Positions 1 to 10,875 are shown, numbered from the stretch's first letter. The stretch is 64,000 nt of DNA from Geosiphon pyriformis (GCA_016748015.1 JAAOMT010000566.1:123908-187907), one strand, 5' to 3'. Program-made: numbers and translations. Notes: a model not told the origin generated them from the sequence alone.

Positions 1-45
1 TAAAGAATTATTATCAAAGATGTTGTGTTACGGATTAAATTAACG

Positions 46-64
46 ATTCCCCTCTGTGGGGAAT
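46..64. repeat. Short perfect hairpin
   Basis: A 7-bp perfect inverted repeat (ATTCCCC / GGGGAAT) separated by the 5-nt loop TCTGT. It stands out in AT-rich surroundings because the stem carries four G:C pairs. No T-run follows, so nothing identifies it as a terminator, and no gene is adjacent. Confidence 0.4.
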
Positions 65-922
65 TAGAGTGGCTTAGGAAACACCGAAAAAACATTGGGT
101 TTAATATTTTTCATTTTCTCTAAAAAAATTTACAATTTCTTCGCTATTTCGCTTTCCTTTTATCATTACATATATACAAAAAATCTAGATTTTAGTTGGG
201 TGGTTGCCATAATTGGATACCCTGAAATATTTACAATATCTTTTGAAATTCCCTTCAAATCACCAAAAAAATTAGAATCACCCAACATTTGTTATATAGT
301 ATTAATCCCATTCATTCGCATGAACATATTTTTTCATTAATTAGTAGTACTATTAGGTTTTTGTTTCATACAATACAAGATGACTCATGTTTTGTTAACA
401 AAATTCTCCATAAAAAACTTTTTTTAGGGGCGGTATAAAATTATGTATTGGAGTTTTTTGTATGTTTGTCTGGTAAATTCTTTAAAATGAGGAGGAAACA
501 ATAAAAAATTTGTACATATTATTCTTTACACAATTTATCTGTTCGAATTTTGGTTAAAAAAAGTTTGATGTACTTTCATGTGAAATACTGCAAATATTGA
601 TAACTCGAATCGTCACAATTTCATATAATTCTATTTAGTATTTAGCAATTTGATGAGAATCATCCAAATATTAAGGAACGTGATGACAATAATTGATATT
701 TGAAAGTTGACATCTGTTATGATGATTATAATGTTGTGTGTTAGGAAAGGTCGAAATTTTGATTTGGTTTGATCTTTTTAATTTGTTATCTAATCAATTT
801 ATGATGATGATGATGCTGCATGTACTTGAATTAAAAACCGTGCATGCATCAGTATTTAAGATCAATTGAAATTAATTTTCAATTGAGATTTGATGATATT
901 TAGATATTTTTAATCAATATCT

Positions 923-944
923 CGTATCGTATCGAATCGTATCG
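923..944. repeat. Short CGTAT-type microsatellite
   Basis: Four near-identical 5-bp units (CGTAT, CGTAT, CGAAT, CGTAT) in a row. They retain a CpG per unit, which is unlike the CpG-poor repeats further along the window. A GAT/GATGAT run lies about 120 bp upstream. Confidence 0.5.
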
Positions 945-2849
945 AAAACATCTTTGTGATGATTAAACTATAGGTCACACTTTAAACACGCGCTGCCTTA
1001 TACTTTAAAAACCTTGCTTTTTTTTAAACTTTTCTCCAAACTATTAGTACCACAAACACCGCTTTTCCGGGAATTATCACAAAAGCGAACGAAAGACAGA
1101 TAACATTAAAAGATAACCTTTTATAAGATTAAGTTGAGTTTTTGTGTACTGTAGAGTTAAACGGATGATCAAATTCTGAGACAATTGAATGATACACCGG
1201 GTAATTTAGGCAAAAAATGTTGATCATTGTTATTTTTGCTTATGGTCCCCAAAATAATTAACTTTTGGGAGTGAGAGATACTAAAAAAAAACAAAAAAAA
1301 CAGAATCAAAAGATCTAGGAAAAACAAATAATGCCCATTATTACTTCAAAATTTGACGCCAATTAAAACATATAAGCATATATCATAATATTAACCGTAA
1401 ACATCATCTAAGACATTTCTGGTATTAGACCGACCGATTGGAAATTTTTTACCGAGAGAGAACGCGCTGAAAATTTATTAGCTTCAGTAGGTTCCAAAAT
1501 CAGATTCAGTAATTTAAAAATCAGGTTGTTCAAAAAACAATGTCACATGAAATGAAATTTAATCCTTAAAATTTTGGCGGCGCCGCATGGTTTTTTAAAA
1601 AGGTTCAAAGGCATAAGCGGTGGCAGGAAGGGCAGTACAAACGGATCACCTTTTTGTAACGAGCCACAATAAACATTATTAAATCGATTGAGCATGAAAT
1701 CTGATTAATTGGATGTCATTGCACGCGCTAAATCAACATTCAAAAGGATGAGGCGAAAAAATAATAGGCGTTTTTTATTTAATTTTTCAGTTTTTTTGAC
1801 GCACTGTAATAGATATCAATCACGTCATTTTCTCACGCTTCGTCACGGTTGTCGGCGTCGATCATCATTCTGGGAATTTTAGGAAGATCCCGTCTTTCTG
1901 GACGCACAAATCGAAGAAATTGAATGGAGTTTTTCCGTATTGTCAATTTTTCATGTTTCGAAGATTTGGGATAAATATTTCAAACAACAATAAAAGGTAA
2001 ATTAGAATGAAAATAAATTAAAAAAAAAACTGTGGGTTTATGAATAAGCAACAATGTGTTTTCTTTCTATCATTTCTACTCCAGCTCCTTCGCTTTAAAC
2101 TAAATTTACAAATCACGTAAAAATCACAGAAACAAAAACCATCCCAAGATCAAGTCCAGACAAACAATGGTAAATTTCTTAATACCTGTATGAAAACAGG
2201 CAAAAAAAGTCTATTGTTGAAAATATTTATTCATTCTGCTTTTTACCTTGATATCAATGTTTGGGATCTGGTAATGTGTCATTTGCATGCTTTTTTTTTG
2301 TTGTTGAGCGCTCATGATTTGCTTGGTCATATGGTGTAATTTTTCCCATTTATAGCACTTTTTCCCACACATTATACAAGTTAAAGAACAGGTTTATCTT
2401 ATCAATTTTATCTGTAGAGTTTCCTCAGCACCTAATATTTTTGTGGGGGTTTTATATTTTTTGTGTTTCTGTTATTGAGAAATTGAGAAGTGGTTTGATT
2501 TTCACTGTTCGATTGTTGCGGTTTAACATTGTTACTTGTTACACTATCATAAATCAATTTATTACTGTACTATGATGTCGTGATCAATGAATTTATGTAT
2601 CATGATAATTTTAACCAATTAGGGTGTGTGTGGAGATTCGAGAATTTTGTGATCTTAACCAGTTTTTTAAGTTAAAAAAATGTTATTGGCAATTGGGCTT
2701 TAGAAAAACCCTGCATATTGTTAAAGACTCACATGTAATGACAATTTTAGAAGTACTTTTCATATTTGGAATAAAATATATAAATAATAGGTATTGTTCA
2801 GAAATATGTAATAATTCCTTGAAAAAGATTAAAAATTTATTTTTATAAA

Positions 2850-4089
2850 AATAAAATATTGCATAAAGTAATTTAAATTAATTTATATATTTAGAATATG
2901 ACATTAATAATATTAATCAAGTTTATATTAATTAATTTAATCAAGTTTAAAACTTAAAAAAAATTAAAAAATAAATGATCAAAATTACCAAAACATAATC
3001 GAAAAAAACAAGCCCAATATTTTAATATTTAATATATATTAGTTTCATAAAATTTATTAAAAAAATAAATTGAAAATAAATAAATAAATTTATTAAAATA
3101 TTTATATATTGTAATTAAATATAAATATATAAATTTTTATGTATAAAGCTTTATTACTTTATAAAAGCATATGATAAATTTATTATTTAAAATTTTAATA
3201 CTATTAAATATTTTATAAATATATTTTTATAAATTAAATACAATTACTTAAATAATTATGTATAACTTATTTAATATATATAAAAATTGAAAAATATATA
3301 AAAGTTTTACTTAAAATGTTTATTAAAATAAATTTAATTATATAATTAATAATTAAAATTATATAAAAAACACTATAAAGACACTTTTTTTTCTTATTAA
3401 TTTCTTGATTATTAAAAACTAAAAAGTTATTTAAGTTTATATTTTTGTTTAAAGTTTTTTATTTTTTGTATTTCATTTTTTTTTTACTATTTAAAATTGT
3501 TTTAATAAGTTTTTTATATTGTTTAAACAAAAAAGTTTAAAAGTTTTTTGTTAAAAAAAGAATAAATTAAAATTAGAATAAAACAAAACAAAAGTATTAT
3601 AAATATAAACAATAAAATATTCATGTTTAAATTTTAATATAATAAAATACTATATATTTAATTATTAATTACTTAATTATTTTAAAACTTTGTTTTATTA
3701 CTAATAATTTTTTTTACCTGTAAAAAAAAGTATTAATTATATAAAATATTATAATTATAAGTTTTTAAAATTTGAGTTTTAAACAAACAAATAATATTAT
3801 TATGCAAATAATTTCAACTATTAATTAGAAAAAAGTATATATAAATTTTTGGCTAATAAAAACTTATTAATAAATAAACCAAATAAATAATAATTAATTA
3901 ATAAAAACATATTTTTATTATTAAAAATACTTATTTATAAAAGCTATATTTAGTTTTTTTATTGCTAAATTGCTTATAAAAATTTTAAATTTATTATAAT
4001 AACTATAATATTTTTTTTAATAATATTATTAAATATATTATTTTCAAAAACAAATATATTGTTTTAATTATTTGTTATTTTTCAAATTA
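2850..4089. other. Extremely AT-rich spacer, no recognisable feature
   Basis: Almost only A and T, with short homopolymer runs and no open frame of note. Its composition matches the most decayed transposon relics in the window, and it directly precedes an LTR fragment at about 4090, so it may be an older element decayed past recognition. I found no protein motif that survives here. Confidence 0.4.
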
Positions 4090-4234
4090 AAAAAAAACTA
4101 AATTAAAATTTAATTTACATATAAATAATATAAATTATTTAATTATAATATAACACAATAAAAATCTTAGAAAAATAATAATCTACATAATAATAATTAT
4201 AAAATAGTATTAACAACAAGTATTATTTTGTAAT
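4090..4234 (+). repeat. Left half of an old gypsy LTR (Gy1 family), split by LINE F
   Basis: Read on the plus strand, this follows the start of the Gy1 LTR (minus strand, from 5750 downwards) and the Gy5 LTR (from about 62040), with the same order of landmarks: an ATAATATAAA block, AATTATAATATA, AATCTTAGAAA and ATTAACAACAAG. It stops at the motif TTTTGTAAT (4226-4234), which recurs at 19491-19499 where the LTR resumes. The left edge is uncertain. It is the outermost layer of a three-level nest. Confidence 0.65.
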
Positions 4235-4858
4235 TTTTTTATTTTTTTTATTTTTTTAATAAATAAGAACAAATATTATTTAGCATAATACATTAAACTA
4301 AGTAATTTAGATTAAGTATAAATTATAAATTTTTATAAATAATCAGCTACTTAAACCAATTAAAACAATATTATAAATCTATTTTAACAAAAACATTACA
4401 ATTTATTCTAGAAAAAAATGCACAAAACTTACATAAATTAAAACCAATATTATATGTTTTTGCAATACTAAACAACTTAATAATACTATTAAAAAGCAAA
4501 ACCATTAAATTACAAATTACTAAAAACACAAAACTATTATGAAAAATCAGAGCACTTTTTTTAAAACTGTTTTATACTTAGATTTTATCAATTATATTTT
4601 TTTACAATAAGCTATTTCTAAACTATGCACAATTAACAATTTTTTTAATAAAAATTTAAACACTACCAAAAATAGATAAAGTTTTTAAATACTATTTTTT
4701 AAACTTAATATTTTTACATAAAGCAATATAAATTATATTATCAAATATAAACAAAAAAAACAACTATAAAACACAAAATAATAATAAGCTTAAACTTAAT
4801 AAATATTTTATAAAACCATATATAATTTGATTAACTTTTTATAAACAATAAAATCCAT
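4235..4858 (-). mobile_element. LINE F, 3' end (C-terminal coding part and 3' UTR)
   Basis: Read on the minus strand, this part matches the last ~90 codons of LINE C ORF2 (46123-46350), including the Cys-x2-Cys-x2-Phe-Phe stretch near the C-terminus. A 3' UTR resembling that of LINE C follows (TGTTTTAATTGG... against TGTTCTGATTGG...), then a T-rich plus-strand run equivalent to a poly(A) tail. It is cut from the rest of LINE F (13464-19490) by insertion of Gy1; the 4-bp CCAT duplication lies at 4855-4858 and 13464-13467. Confidence 0.85.
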
Positions 4859-5750
4859 TGTTATGAGATGGTTTTCTTGGTATATTTAATTGCTAATATC
4901 CTGTTTTAATTGCAATTAGTCTCTTGTGAGTTCCTTAATTCTATTTGTGTGATAATATCACTTTTTATACTGAAGGCTTTCTTTTTAATGTTGTAATCTA
5001 AGTTATTTCTCAATTCTTGATTGTTGTGTGTGTTTATATACTCCTTCCCAGAGGCTGAACTGAAATCTACCCACTGTTTGGGGTCTTCTCTGAGGCTATC
5101 TTTGCAATTGCCTGATGTGTTTCTCTAATCTAGAAACATGGAATATTAATGGCCTTTAGTGTTTTTCCTAATTCTCACAATAAAGCTTTTATCAATTAGT
5201 AACAACATAAATAATCTTGATTAGAGATTATTCTTCTAAGGGATTCAGCTAATAAATGATAGTTTCATTTAATAAATAATACAAGTAAGTTTCTTAACAC
5301 TTTGAATTCAATTTTCAATATTCTTTTTTATTTCTTTTTGATTAAAGGTTTTTGTGGATATTTATTTTTAAAAGTAAAGACTAGAAGATAATTAAAGTGA
5401 AACTGTTGAATGAATTGTTTTGTTGGATAAATTAGATCTATTGCTTGATAAGTTATGATTTTTATTACTTGATTTTCTTTTCTCAATATTAAAGCTACTG
5501 TATATATACATGTTTGTAATTCTATGAAAAAACACATTGTAATACTTTCTTTTTAATATTTTAATCTGGTATTTGCTGTTATCACCAGTTGGTGTTGACT
5601 GCTATTGTGAACTGATGCTTGCCACTATCATGAGATAGTATTTGCTATTATGTTAATTATTACCTTTCTAAGATTATTACTGCACTATATTATAATTGAA
5701 TAGTTTATATTATTTTTATGATTCTTTTGCTAAATTCTTAAACTGTAACA
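4859..5750 (-). repeat. Gy1 3' LTR (892 bp)
   Basis: On the minus strand it runs from TGTTACAG (5750) to CATAACA (4859), with TGTTA/TAACA termini. It matches 12572-13463 along its whole length with the same total length; differences seen by eye are mostly transitions. It is preceded on the minus strand by a purine-rich tract. It holds a TATATATA motif near 5500 and an imperfect ACTATC/GATAGT inverted repeat near 5620-5640. Confidence 0.93.
5498..5512 (-). promoter_or_regulatory. Candidate TATA element in Gy1 LTR
   Basis: The minus strand reads TGTATATATACAG, conserved in the other LTR near 13210-13225. Its place in the first third of the LTR fits a Pol II promoter at the U3/R boundary, but no transcript data support it. 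Confidence 0.35.
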
Positions 5751-5765
5751 TTATCTCCTCCTTTT
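5751..5765 (-). promoter_or_regulatory. Gy1 polypurine tract
   Basis: The minus strand reads AAAAGGAGGAGATAA immediately before the 3' LTR start TGTTACAG. Position and composition are those of the plus-strand primer of LTR elements. The accessory ORF stop overlaps its first bases (5764-5766). Confidence 0.85.
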
Positions 5766-6432
5766 AAGATTGAACTTCATCAAAATCAAAGTTAATTTCT
5801 TCATTAAATTCTAAATTACTATAGTAGTTCAATACTGTGTTATTAATTTGTTGTTGTAATTCTTGAAATTGCGAGTTGGTAAGTCATCCAATACTGTTGA
5901 TTGTTATTATGTTCATGATTGGATTTAACAATAGTTTGTGACAGTTTTCAAATGCTTTGAAAATTCTGTAAACTGTTTTTGAATGGAATATAGTGTTGGT
6001 TTTTCCAATGAAAGGTTCTAATAGTTGGATAGTTGTTTTGTCAAATACTCTAGTTGAGTCTTTTGAGTATAATATTTGTATGTTTAAGTGCTTTCCTAGT
6101 TGATAATAACAGTAGTTAATTGGAAATTTCGTTTTCAAGTTGCTAAATATGTCTGGTGTTAATTCACTTATTTTTATTTCTTTTATTATTAATGTATTGC
6201 CCAATGCTATCTCTAATTTTTTAATAACTTTGCTGATAAATTTGTTGTTATGTTTGGTAATATTATATGGTTCAAAATTATCTTTTTTTCTTGTTTTTGG
6301 ATTTTCTATTGTTCTTTTTATGTATGTTATTTTGGAGCTATTAACTGTGATTTCCAGATCAGATTTTAATTGTTGTAAGCTTTCAACTAATTGTTGAGTT
6401 ATATTGTTGATGTTTTCTGAAATAAGTATCAT
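5764..6432 (-). pseudogene. Post-integrase accessory ORF of Gy1 (about 222 codons, one premature stop)
   Basis: A separate reading frame downstream of integrase, ATG at 6430-6432, TAA at 5764-5766. One in-frame TGA interrupts it around 5884-5886, so it is intact for the first 182 codons. The protein is basic and hydrophilic, with no membrane segment or signal peptide and no family I recognise. Two blocks recur in other elements: a Thr/Ser-Pro-x-Ile/Val block ending Lys-x-Leu-x-Ile (residues ~107-135), and a C-terminal block ending in ENCHKLLLNPI. Homologous frames sit at the same place in Gy3 (22824-23470), Gy5 (61476-62036) and, more distantly, Gy2 (33231-33887). An env role is unlikely without a transmembrane segment. 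Function unknown. Confidence 0.75.
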
Positions 6433-6551
6433 TGTTTTAATTTTGACTGCTATTTTGCATGTGTTTTTATGGTTGTTAAATCATTTTTGCTGTGATCTAA
6501 GATTAATTATCTTTTTGAATAATGTTCAATTAAAACTATTGATTTTAAATC

Positions 6552-7029
6552 TCATGAAATTTGTTCTGGTAAAATTAAAGATAATTGTGTTCCAATTTTG
6601 GGTGTCTTTGTTGTTATTACTGGTTTACTGTAATAGAATTTCAGCCAGTTACTATGTGTTGCTTTTCTTAATATTTTATCATCTAGTCTTAGCTTGTATG
6701 CTCTATTTCCAAGTATTTTATGAATATAAAATGGTCCATCCCACTTGTAATCAAATTTTCTACTCCATTGTTTTTCCATTTTTGTATGATGCAACAATAT
6801 TTTATCTCCAATTTTGTAGCTAATTATATTATCTGATAACTGGTTATCATGTTTCACTTTTTGTTGTTTTTGTAATTGTTCAATATTTTGTGCTGCTTTT
6901 CTTCTTTTGTTTTTTAAAGTTTTTATTAATTCATATGTTTTTCTAAGTAGTGTTTCCAAGTATTGGCTGAGGTTTTTGTAAAGGTGGTTGTTCATTGTTG
7001 TAACAGGTGGATTGGTGATTTTTATGTGT
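6552..7029 (-). pseudogene. Gy1 integrase C-terminal domain (core deleted)
   Basis: Begins just after the RNase H domain, in a different frame, at a point equal to the end of an integrase catalytic core. A Lys-rich helical stretch follows (residues ~20-50 of the 147-codon segment at 6552-6995), then a small barrel with the W-x-G-P-F-x-I pattern (DYKWDGPFYIHKILGN) typical of gypsy integrase C-terminal domains. The HHCC and DDE regions, normally about 300 residues, are absent, because only about 20 bases separate the end of RNase H from this segment. The domain would help bind target or element DNA in an intact enzyme. Confidence 0.85.
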
Positions 7030-7423
7030 GTCTCATTCTTGACAAACAGTCAGCATTAGCATTTTTGGTATCTTCTTTGTATTTGATAATATAATTGTAT
7101 GGTATTAACATTTGTGACCATTTGGCATATTTTCCTTTTAGCACTTTCTTATTATTTAACCAGACCAGACCTCTATGATCTGTGGTAATTTCAAAGAGTT
7201 AGTACCATAAATATGTGTCAAAGTAAACACAACTCCAGACTACTGCTAAGCATTCAAGTTTGTGTGTTGCGTAGTTTTGCTCTGCCGTACTGAGATTTCT
7301 GCTGGCATAAGTGATTACACATTCTCTTCTATTATCATCTTTTTGTAACAGAATGGCTCCAAGTCCAGTTTCAGAGACATCTGTGGCCAAAATGAATTTC
7401 TTGTTGAAATTTGGATAGATCAT
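7030..7423 (-). pseudogene. Gy1 RNase H domain
   Basis: Contains the gypsy RNase H pattern: ATDVSETGLGAIL (first catalytic Asp), KLECLAVVW (catalytic Glu retained), and a TTDHRGLVWL block (third Asp). It ends at ADCLSRM, the usual end of this domain. One TAA at 7199-7201 replaces a codon in the middle. It is one frame off the RT upstream: a single-base shift near 7440 separates them. It degrades RNA of the RNA:DNA hybrid during reverse transcription. Confidence 0.9.
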
Positions 7424-8841
7424 TATTGGTGATTCAATGAGCTTTGTTTAAGATACTCAAAAGTTTTTTGTTGTGCTTCAGTCCATTCAAATTTCACATT
7501 TTTGGATAGTAGGTAATTAAAGGGTTTGGCAATGTTTGAAAAGTTTTCTACAAAGTGGTGGTAGTAAGATGTGAGTCCTAAAAAGCTTCTAACTTCTGAA
7601 ATGTTTTGAGGTACTGGAAAATTTTTCACTTTGTCTATTTTTAATGAATCTGGTTTTATTCCATCTTTTCCAACTATGTGTCCTAAAAATGCTAGCTCAT
7701 TTTTCCCAAAGAAACATTTTTTTAGATTTAGTTTAAGTCCAACATGTTTCAATCTCTCAAAAACTTGTTGTAAATGTTGAAGATAATCCGTGAATTTTGA
7801 TGAGAAAACATTTGTATCATCCAAGTAGACAACAACAGATTGCCACAGGATTCCAGAATAAATTACATCCATTAGTTTTTGGAATGTTATGAAAGTGTTT
7901 TTCAATCCAAATAGCATTACATTGAACTCATAATTGTCATTTTGTGTTGTAAATGCTGTTTTATGCCTGTCCTTTGGGTCCATTTCCACTTGCCAGTACC
8001 CACTGGTTAAGTCCAGTGTAGAAAACCATTTTGCTTCTTCAAAAACATCGAAGATTTCATCGATTAACAGTATTGGGTATGAGTTTTTGGTTGTTTTGCT
8101 GTTTAGTTTGCGATAGTCAATGCAAAATCTAATTTTTCCGTTTTTTTTCCTTACTAAAACAACTGGTAAGAACTATGGACTCATTAATGGTTAGATTATT
8201 CCTTTTTCCAACATGCTTTGGACTTCTTCTCTGATAAAATTATACTCTATTGGTGGAACATAGTAAGTGCGTTGTTTTTTAGGTTTAGCATCTTCAGTAG
8301 AGATTTAGTGTTAAACCAAGTTGGTTCTTTCAAATTCGCCATTTTATGAAAATATATTAGAGTATTTTAAAATTAATGCTTTTAATTGTTGTTGTTGGTC
8401 AATATTCATTGTTCCAATGTTTAATTTGGCCAATTCTTCTGGCATAAATTGATAGCATTCCAACAGTTGTTGCCAATTTATTGAAGTAAGTTCACAGTAG
8501 AGGGCAATTTCTGGGAAATTTAGAATTTCTTGTGGTGTTGATGTGTTTTCTAGCTCCGTTTTGAGGTATCCAATGATGGTATCTTCTGGAATATAGATGG
8601 GTTCTTTTGTGGTGTTTGCAATTGGAATTTTTATTCATTGAGCTTTATCAGCTGGAATAAAAAAGTTAGTAAGTCCTATGAGAAACTGTTGGCAAGTTTC
8701 TGGGTAGAGCTCAAATATTAGGTCTTTTTCTTTAATTGTCTTTTTTATTCTTATTTCTGATTTTCCATATGATAGGAGTGTAATGGACCACTCAGTTTTA
8801 ATTACTTCGTCTTTTTTCTCTATTGTTTCAGCAAAATTCAC
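7424..8841 (-). pseudogene. Gy1 linker and reverse transcriptase
   Basis: The N-terminal part (8841-8200) is the spacer between dUTPase and RT; it carries the GEFERTNLV stretch that in this family precedes the RT. The RT palm holds LDLTSGYWQVEMD (first catalytic Asp), the VMLFGLKN motif and VVVYLDDTNVFSS, so the YLDD box (GAT GAT at 7817-7822) is intact. The thumb/connection contains GHIVGKDGIKPD. Stops interrupt the N-terminal part (for instance in place of Trp and Gln near 8170-8190). It would copy element RNA into cDNA. Confidence 0.93.
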
Positions 8842-8869
8842 TTCAATTCTTTTTTTTGTCGATCCAAAA

Positions 8870-9240
8870 CCAAAAGTTCTTCTTGTTGTTTATGACAATT
8901 CCTTACAATTTTCCACTGGCATGAATTTTCCAATTTTTACCAATGGTAGGAAAATTGCTTGTGCAATCTTTTTTTTAGATTTAATAGTATAAGGCTTTTC
9001 TGAATTGTTTTGTAGCAAAACCATTAAATTTCCAGTGTATCCGGAGTTAATTATTCCTTCTTGAACACTTATTTTTTTTTTCACAAGGCTTGATCACAAT
9101 GCTATTTGAACCATTATTCCTGGCAGAATTTCAACCACTATTTTCAGGTCAATTTTGGTAATGCTCCTAGGTGGTAAAATTATGGATTGGTCTTTTGGAT
9201 AACATAGATTGAATCTGGTGTTAGTTAGATGGGCTCTTTC
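8870..9240 (-). pseudogene. Gy1 dUTPase domain
   Basis: In the same frame as gag and RT. Trimeric dUTPase motifs are visible in order: motif 1 (HLTNTRFNLCYP, where family members have DAGFDL, so Asp has become Asn twice), motif 2 (SSLVKK, with the preceding Arg codon now TGA), motif 3 (GIINSGYTGNL, where GIIDxGY is expected, another Asp to Asn), and motif 4 (KIAQAIFLPLV). The family hydrolyses dUTP to keep uracil out of new DNA. dUTPase-bearing gypsy elements are known from other fungi. The loss of acidic residues suggests no activity even without the stops. Confidence 0.85.
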
Positions 9241-9348
9241 GGGTATTATCCCTAAGTGCCTGTTATCAAAGTATCAAATGTCAATCTCTTGTTCTAGATC
9301 AGTATAGACTACAAATTTTTCTGACTCAGGACCATTAAATGAGTTTTG

Positions 9349-10137
9349 TTAATTTATTGATTGATTTTGAGACTGCTGATTCTCAATTTCCATTTTTTTT
9401 TCAAAGTCCTTTTTATCTTGATACTCTTCACAGCACTGATTTTGGCATGGAATAAGACAGTTTTCGCAGAGATAAGTATTAATTTGGGTAAGATATTGTT
9501 TTTGCTCTTGTCGAGTGGGGTATAGTTGTTGGTAGTAGTCCTGAAATTCATCCACTGGGTTGAACATGTTGTAGCTGGCAACTTCATCAGCTACTTCGGC
9601 TAACTTTTTCCAATGTCATATTTTTTCAGCAGTTTTTTTTCTTATTTTGGTCTGTGCAGTGTTGTACAACTTGTTCTCATTGTGTGGGTAGTACTGTAGT
9701 CTTTTTAAAGCTCTATTGAACACTGCTTCGAATAGCATTCTTTTTCTTATCCAGTCACAGATGAGGATTGTGTATTGGCAAGTTGCATCATATGTTCCTC
9801 CTCTGCCTGGTATGTTGTTTCAGTTGCACCCTCTTGGTAATGGTTCTCCACAAGTAAAACACAGTTCTTTATCCCATTTTCCGTGTCTTTCTAGGTAACT
9901 GTATTTTTCTTTGTTATAACAGTTACAATAGTAGTGGGTGGGGTTTTTTGGATCTTTATCTGGTGTGCTGCACACAGTTATAGATGAGAGTTTCTTTTTG
10001 CAAACTGAGCATTCTAGCTTTGATCTGTGTTGCTGGTGGTTTCTTTATGGACTTACCTGATTCCATTCGGATCTTTTTTTACTGATTCATGTTGGTATAA
10101 CTGGTAGTCCTGTTCTTTGGTCATCAGCCCAAGAGAG
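9349..10137 (-). pseudogene. Gy1 Cys-rich region between protease and dUTPase
   Basis: In frame with gag, protease and dUTPase. It shows repeated Cys pairs suggesting one or two zinc ribbons: CSVCKKK, YYCNCY, CFTCGEPL, and after about 110 residues CENCLIPCQNQCC. The conserved NIPGRGGTYDATCQYTILI block lies between. The same order of landmarks is recognisable in relic Gy4 (25760-26560). Role unknown; metal or nucleic-acid binding is a guess from the Cys pairs. Several TAG/TGA/TAA stops interrupt it. Confidence 0.7.
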
Positions 10138-10875
10138 CTAATAGGTTTTGATGATTGGTAGTGCTGGATTTTCCTTAAATTTGAAGGTAGGTCTTTGGTT
10201 GATGCTGGGTTTTTGGAAGTGACCACAAATGGCTAAAATTCTGGCCTGGTGGCTATTATAATTGATTAAAAGCTCTTGGGTGGTCCAGTCTAGGATGGCA
10301 TTGGCTTTTGTTAGCCAGTCATTCCCTACTAACACTTAATATTGTGTAGTATTTATTACTAATACTTTTGTAGGTATTACTATGTCGTTAACTTCGAAAG
10401 AGAATGAGTTGATTTTACCATGAGGCAGCTTTGTACTTCCATTGGCTGTTATGATTTGAGATGTTGCAGTATGATCAACTTTGAAACCCAGTTGGTTTAC
10501 TAGTTGAAGCATTACAATGCTTCCAGTGGATCTGCTATCTAAGATAAGTTTAATTGGGGTATTGTTTACAGTAGCTTCCATATACATAGCAGTAATTGGG
10601 CATTTTTTGTTCAATGTTGCTCCACTGAACATAGCCTTGTTTTCCTCTAATTCAAAAGGAAAAATAGCTGCAAGACTGCTATCTTCAGTGGCAACTGCTG
10701 GTGGTATTGTTTGGCTCAATTTGTTGAAAAAATTTTCAGTTCTGTTTATGTTTCTACCATCATTGTTTTCAATGATCAGATTTTCTAGTATATTAAAATA
10801 AGTTTGTTGATAATTTTGGTAGTTTGGATTGGTTTGCTGACTGGTTCCAGCACGGTTTGGATTCCTCTGGACCAA
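10138..10875 (-). pseudogene. Gy1 retropepsin (aspartic protease)
   Basis: A Gln/Asn-rich linker (about 100 residues) precedes a retropepsin domain. The catalytic loop reads LILDSRSTGS where D-S/T-G is expected: the Asp is kept but the Gly is now Arg. The domain ends with VGNDWLTKANAILDW, a block typical of gypsy proteases of this type. One TAA (10336-10338) interrupts between the two halves. It would cleave the gag-pol polyprotein. Confidence 0.88.

Larger units (their letters stand above)
1..2850. other. Unassigned CpG-retaining flank, no supported gene
   Basis: This stretch differs from the rest of the window: CpG dinucleotides are common (near 920-945, 1565-1590 and 1825-1865), and no retrotransposon domain is seen in any frame. 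The longest open frames (95-340 and 2624-2848) have no recognisable motif and may be chance. Two shorter open stretches in the CpG-richer part, 1412-1555 (+) and 1833-1979 (-), have more protein-like composition but no usable start or family. It could be intergenic DNA, a promoter region or parts of an intron-rich gene; I cannot decide. Confidence 0.5.

Noticed and set aside
95-340. 81-codon frame near the window start
   Set aside because: Low-complexity Phe/Ile-rich translation of AT-rich DNA, no motif, no homologue recognised.
2624-2848. 74-codon frame, possibly an exon after ATG-GTAAAT near 2170
   Set aside because: The phase from the possible splice acceptor does not fit the upstream ATG, and the peptide has no recognisable feature.
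5884-6432. Env-like gene for the Gy1 accessory ORF
   Set aside because: No signal peptide, no hydrophobic segment long enough to span a membrane, and no Cys pattern of a surface glycoprotein.
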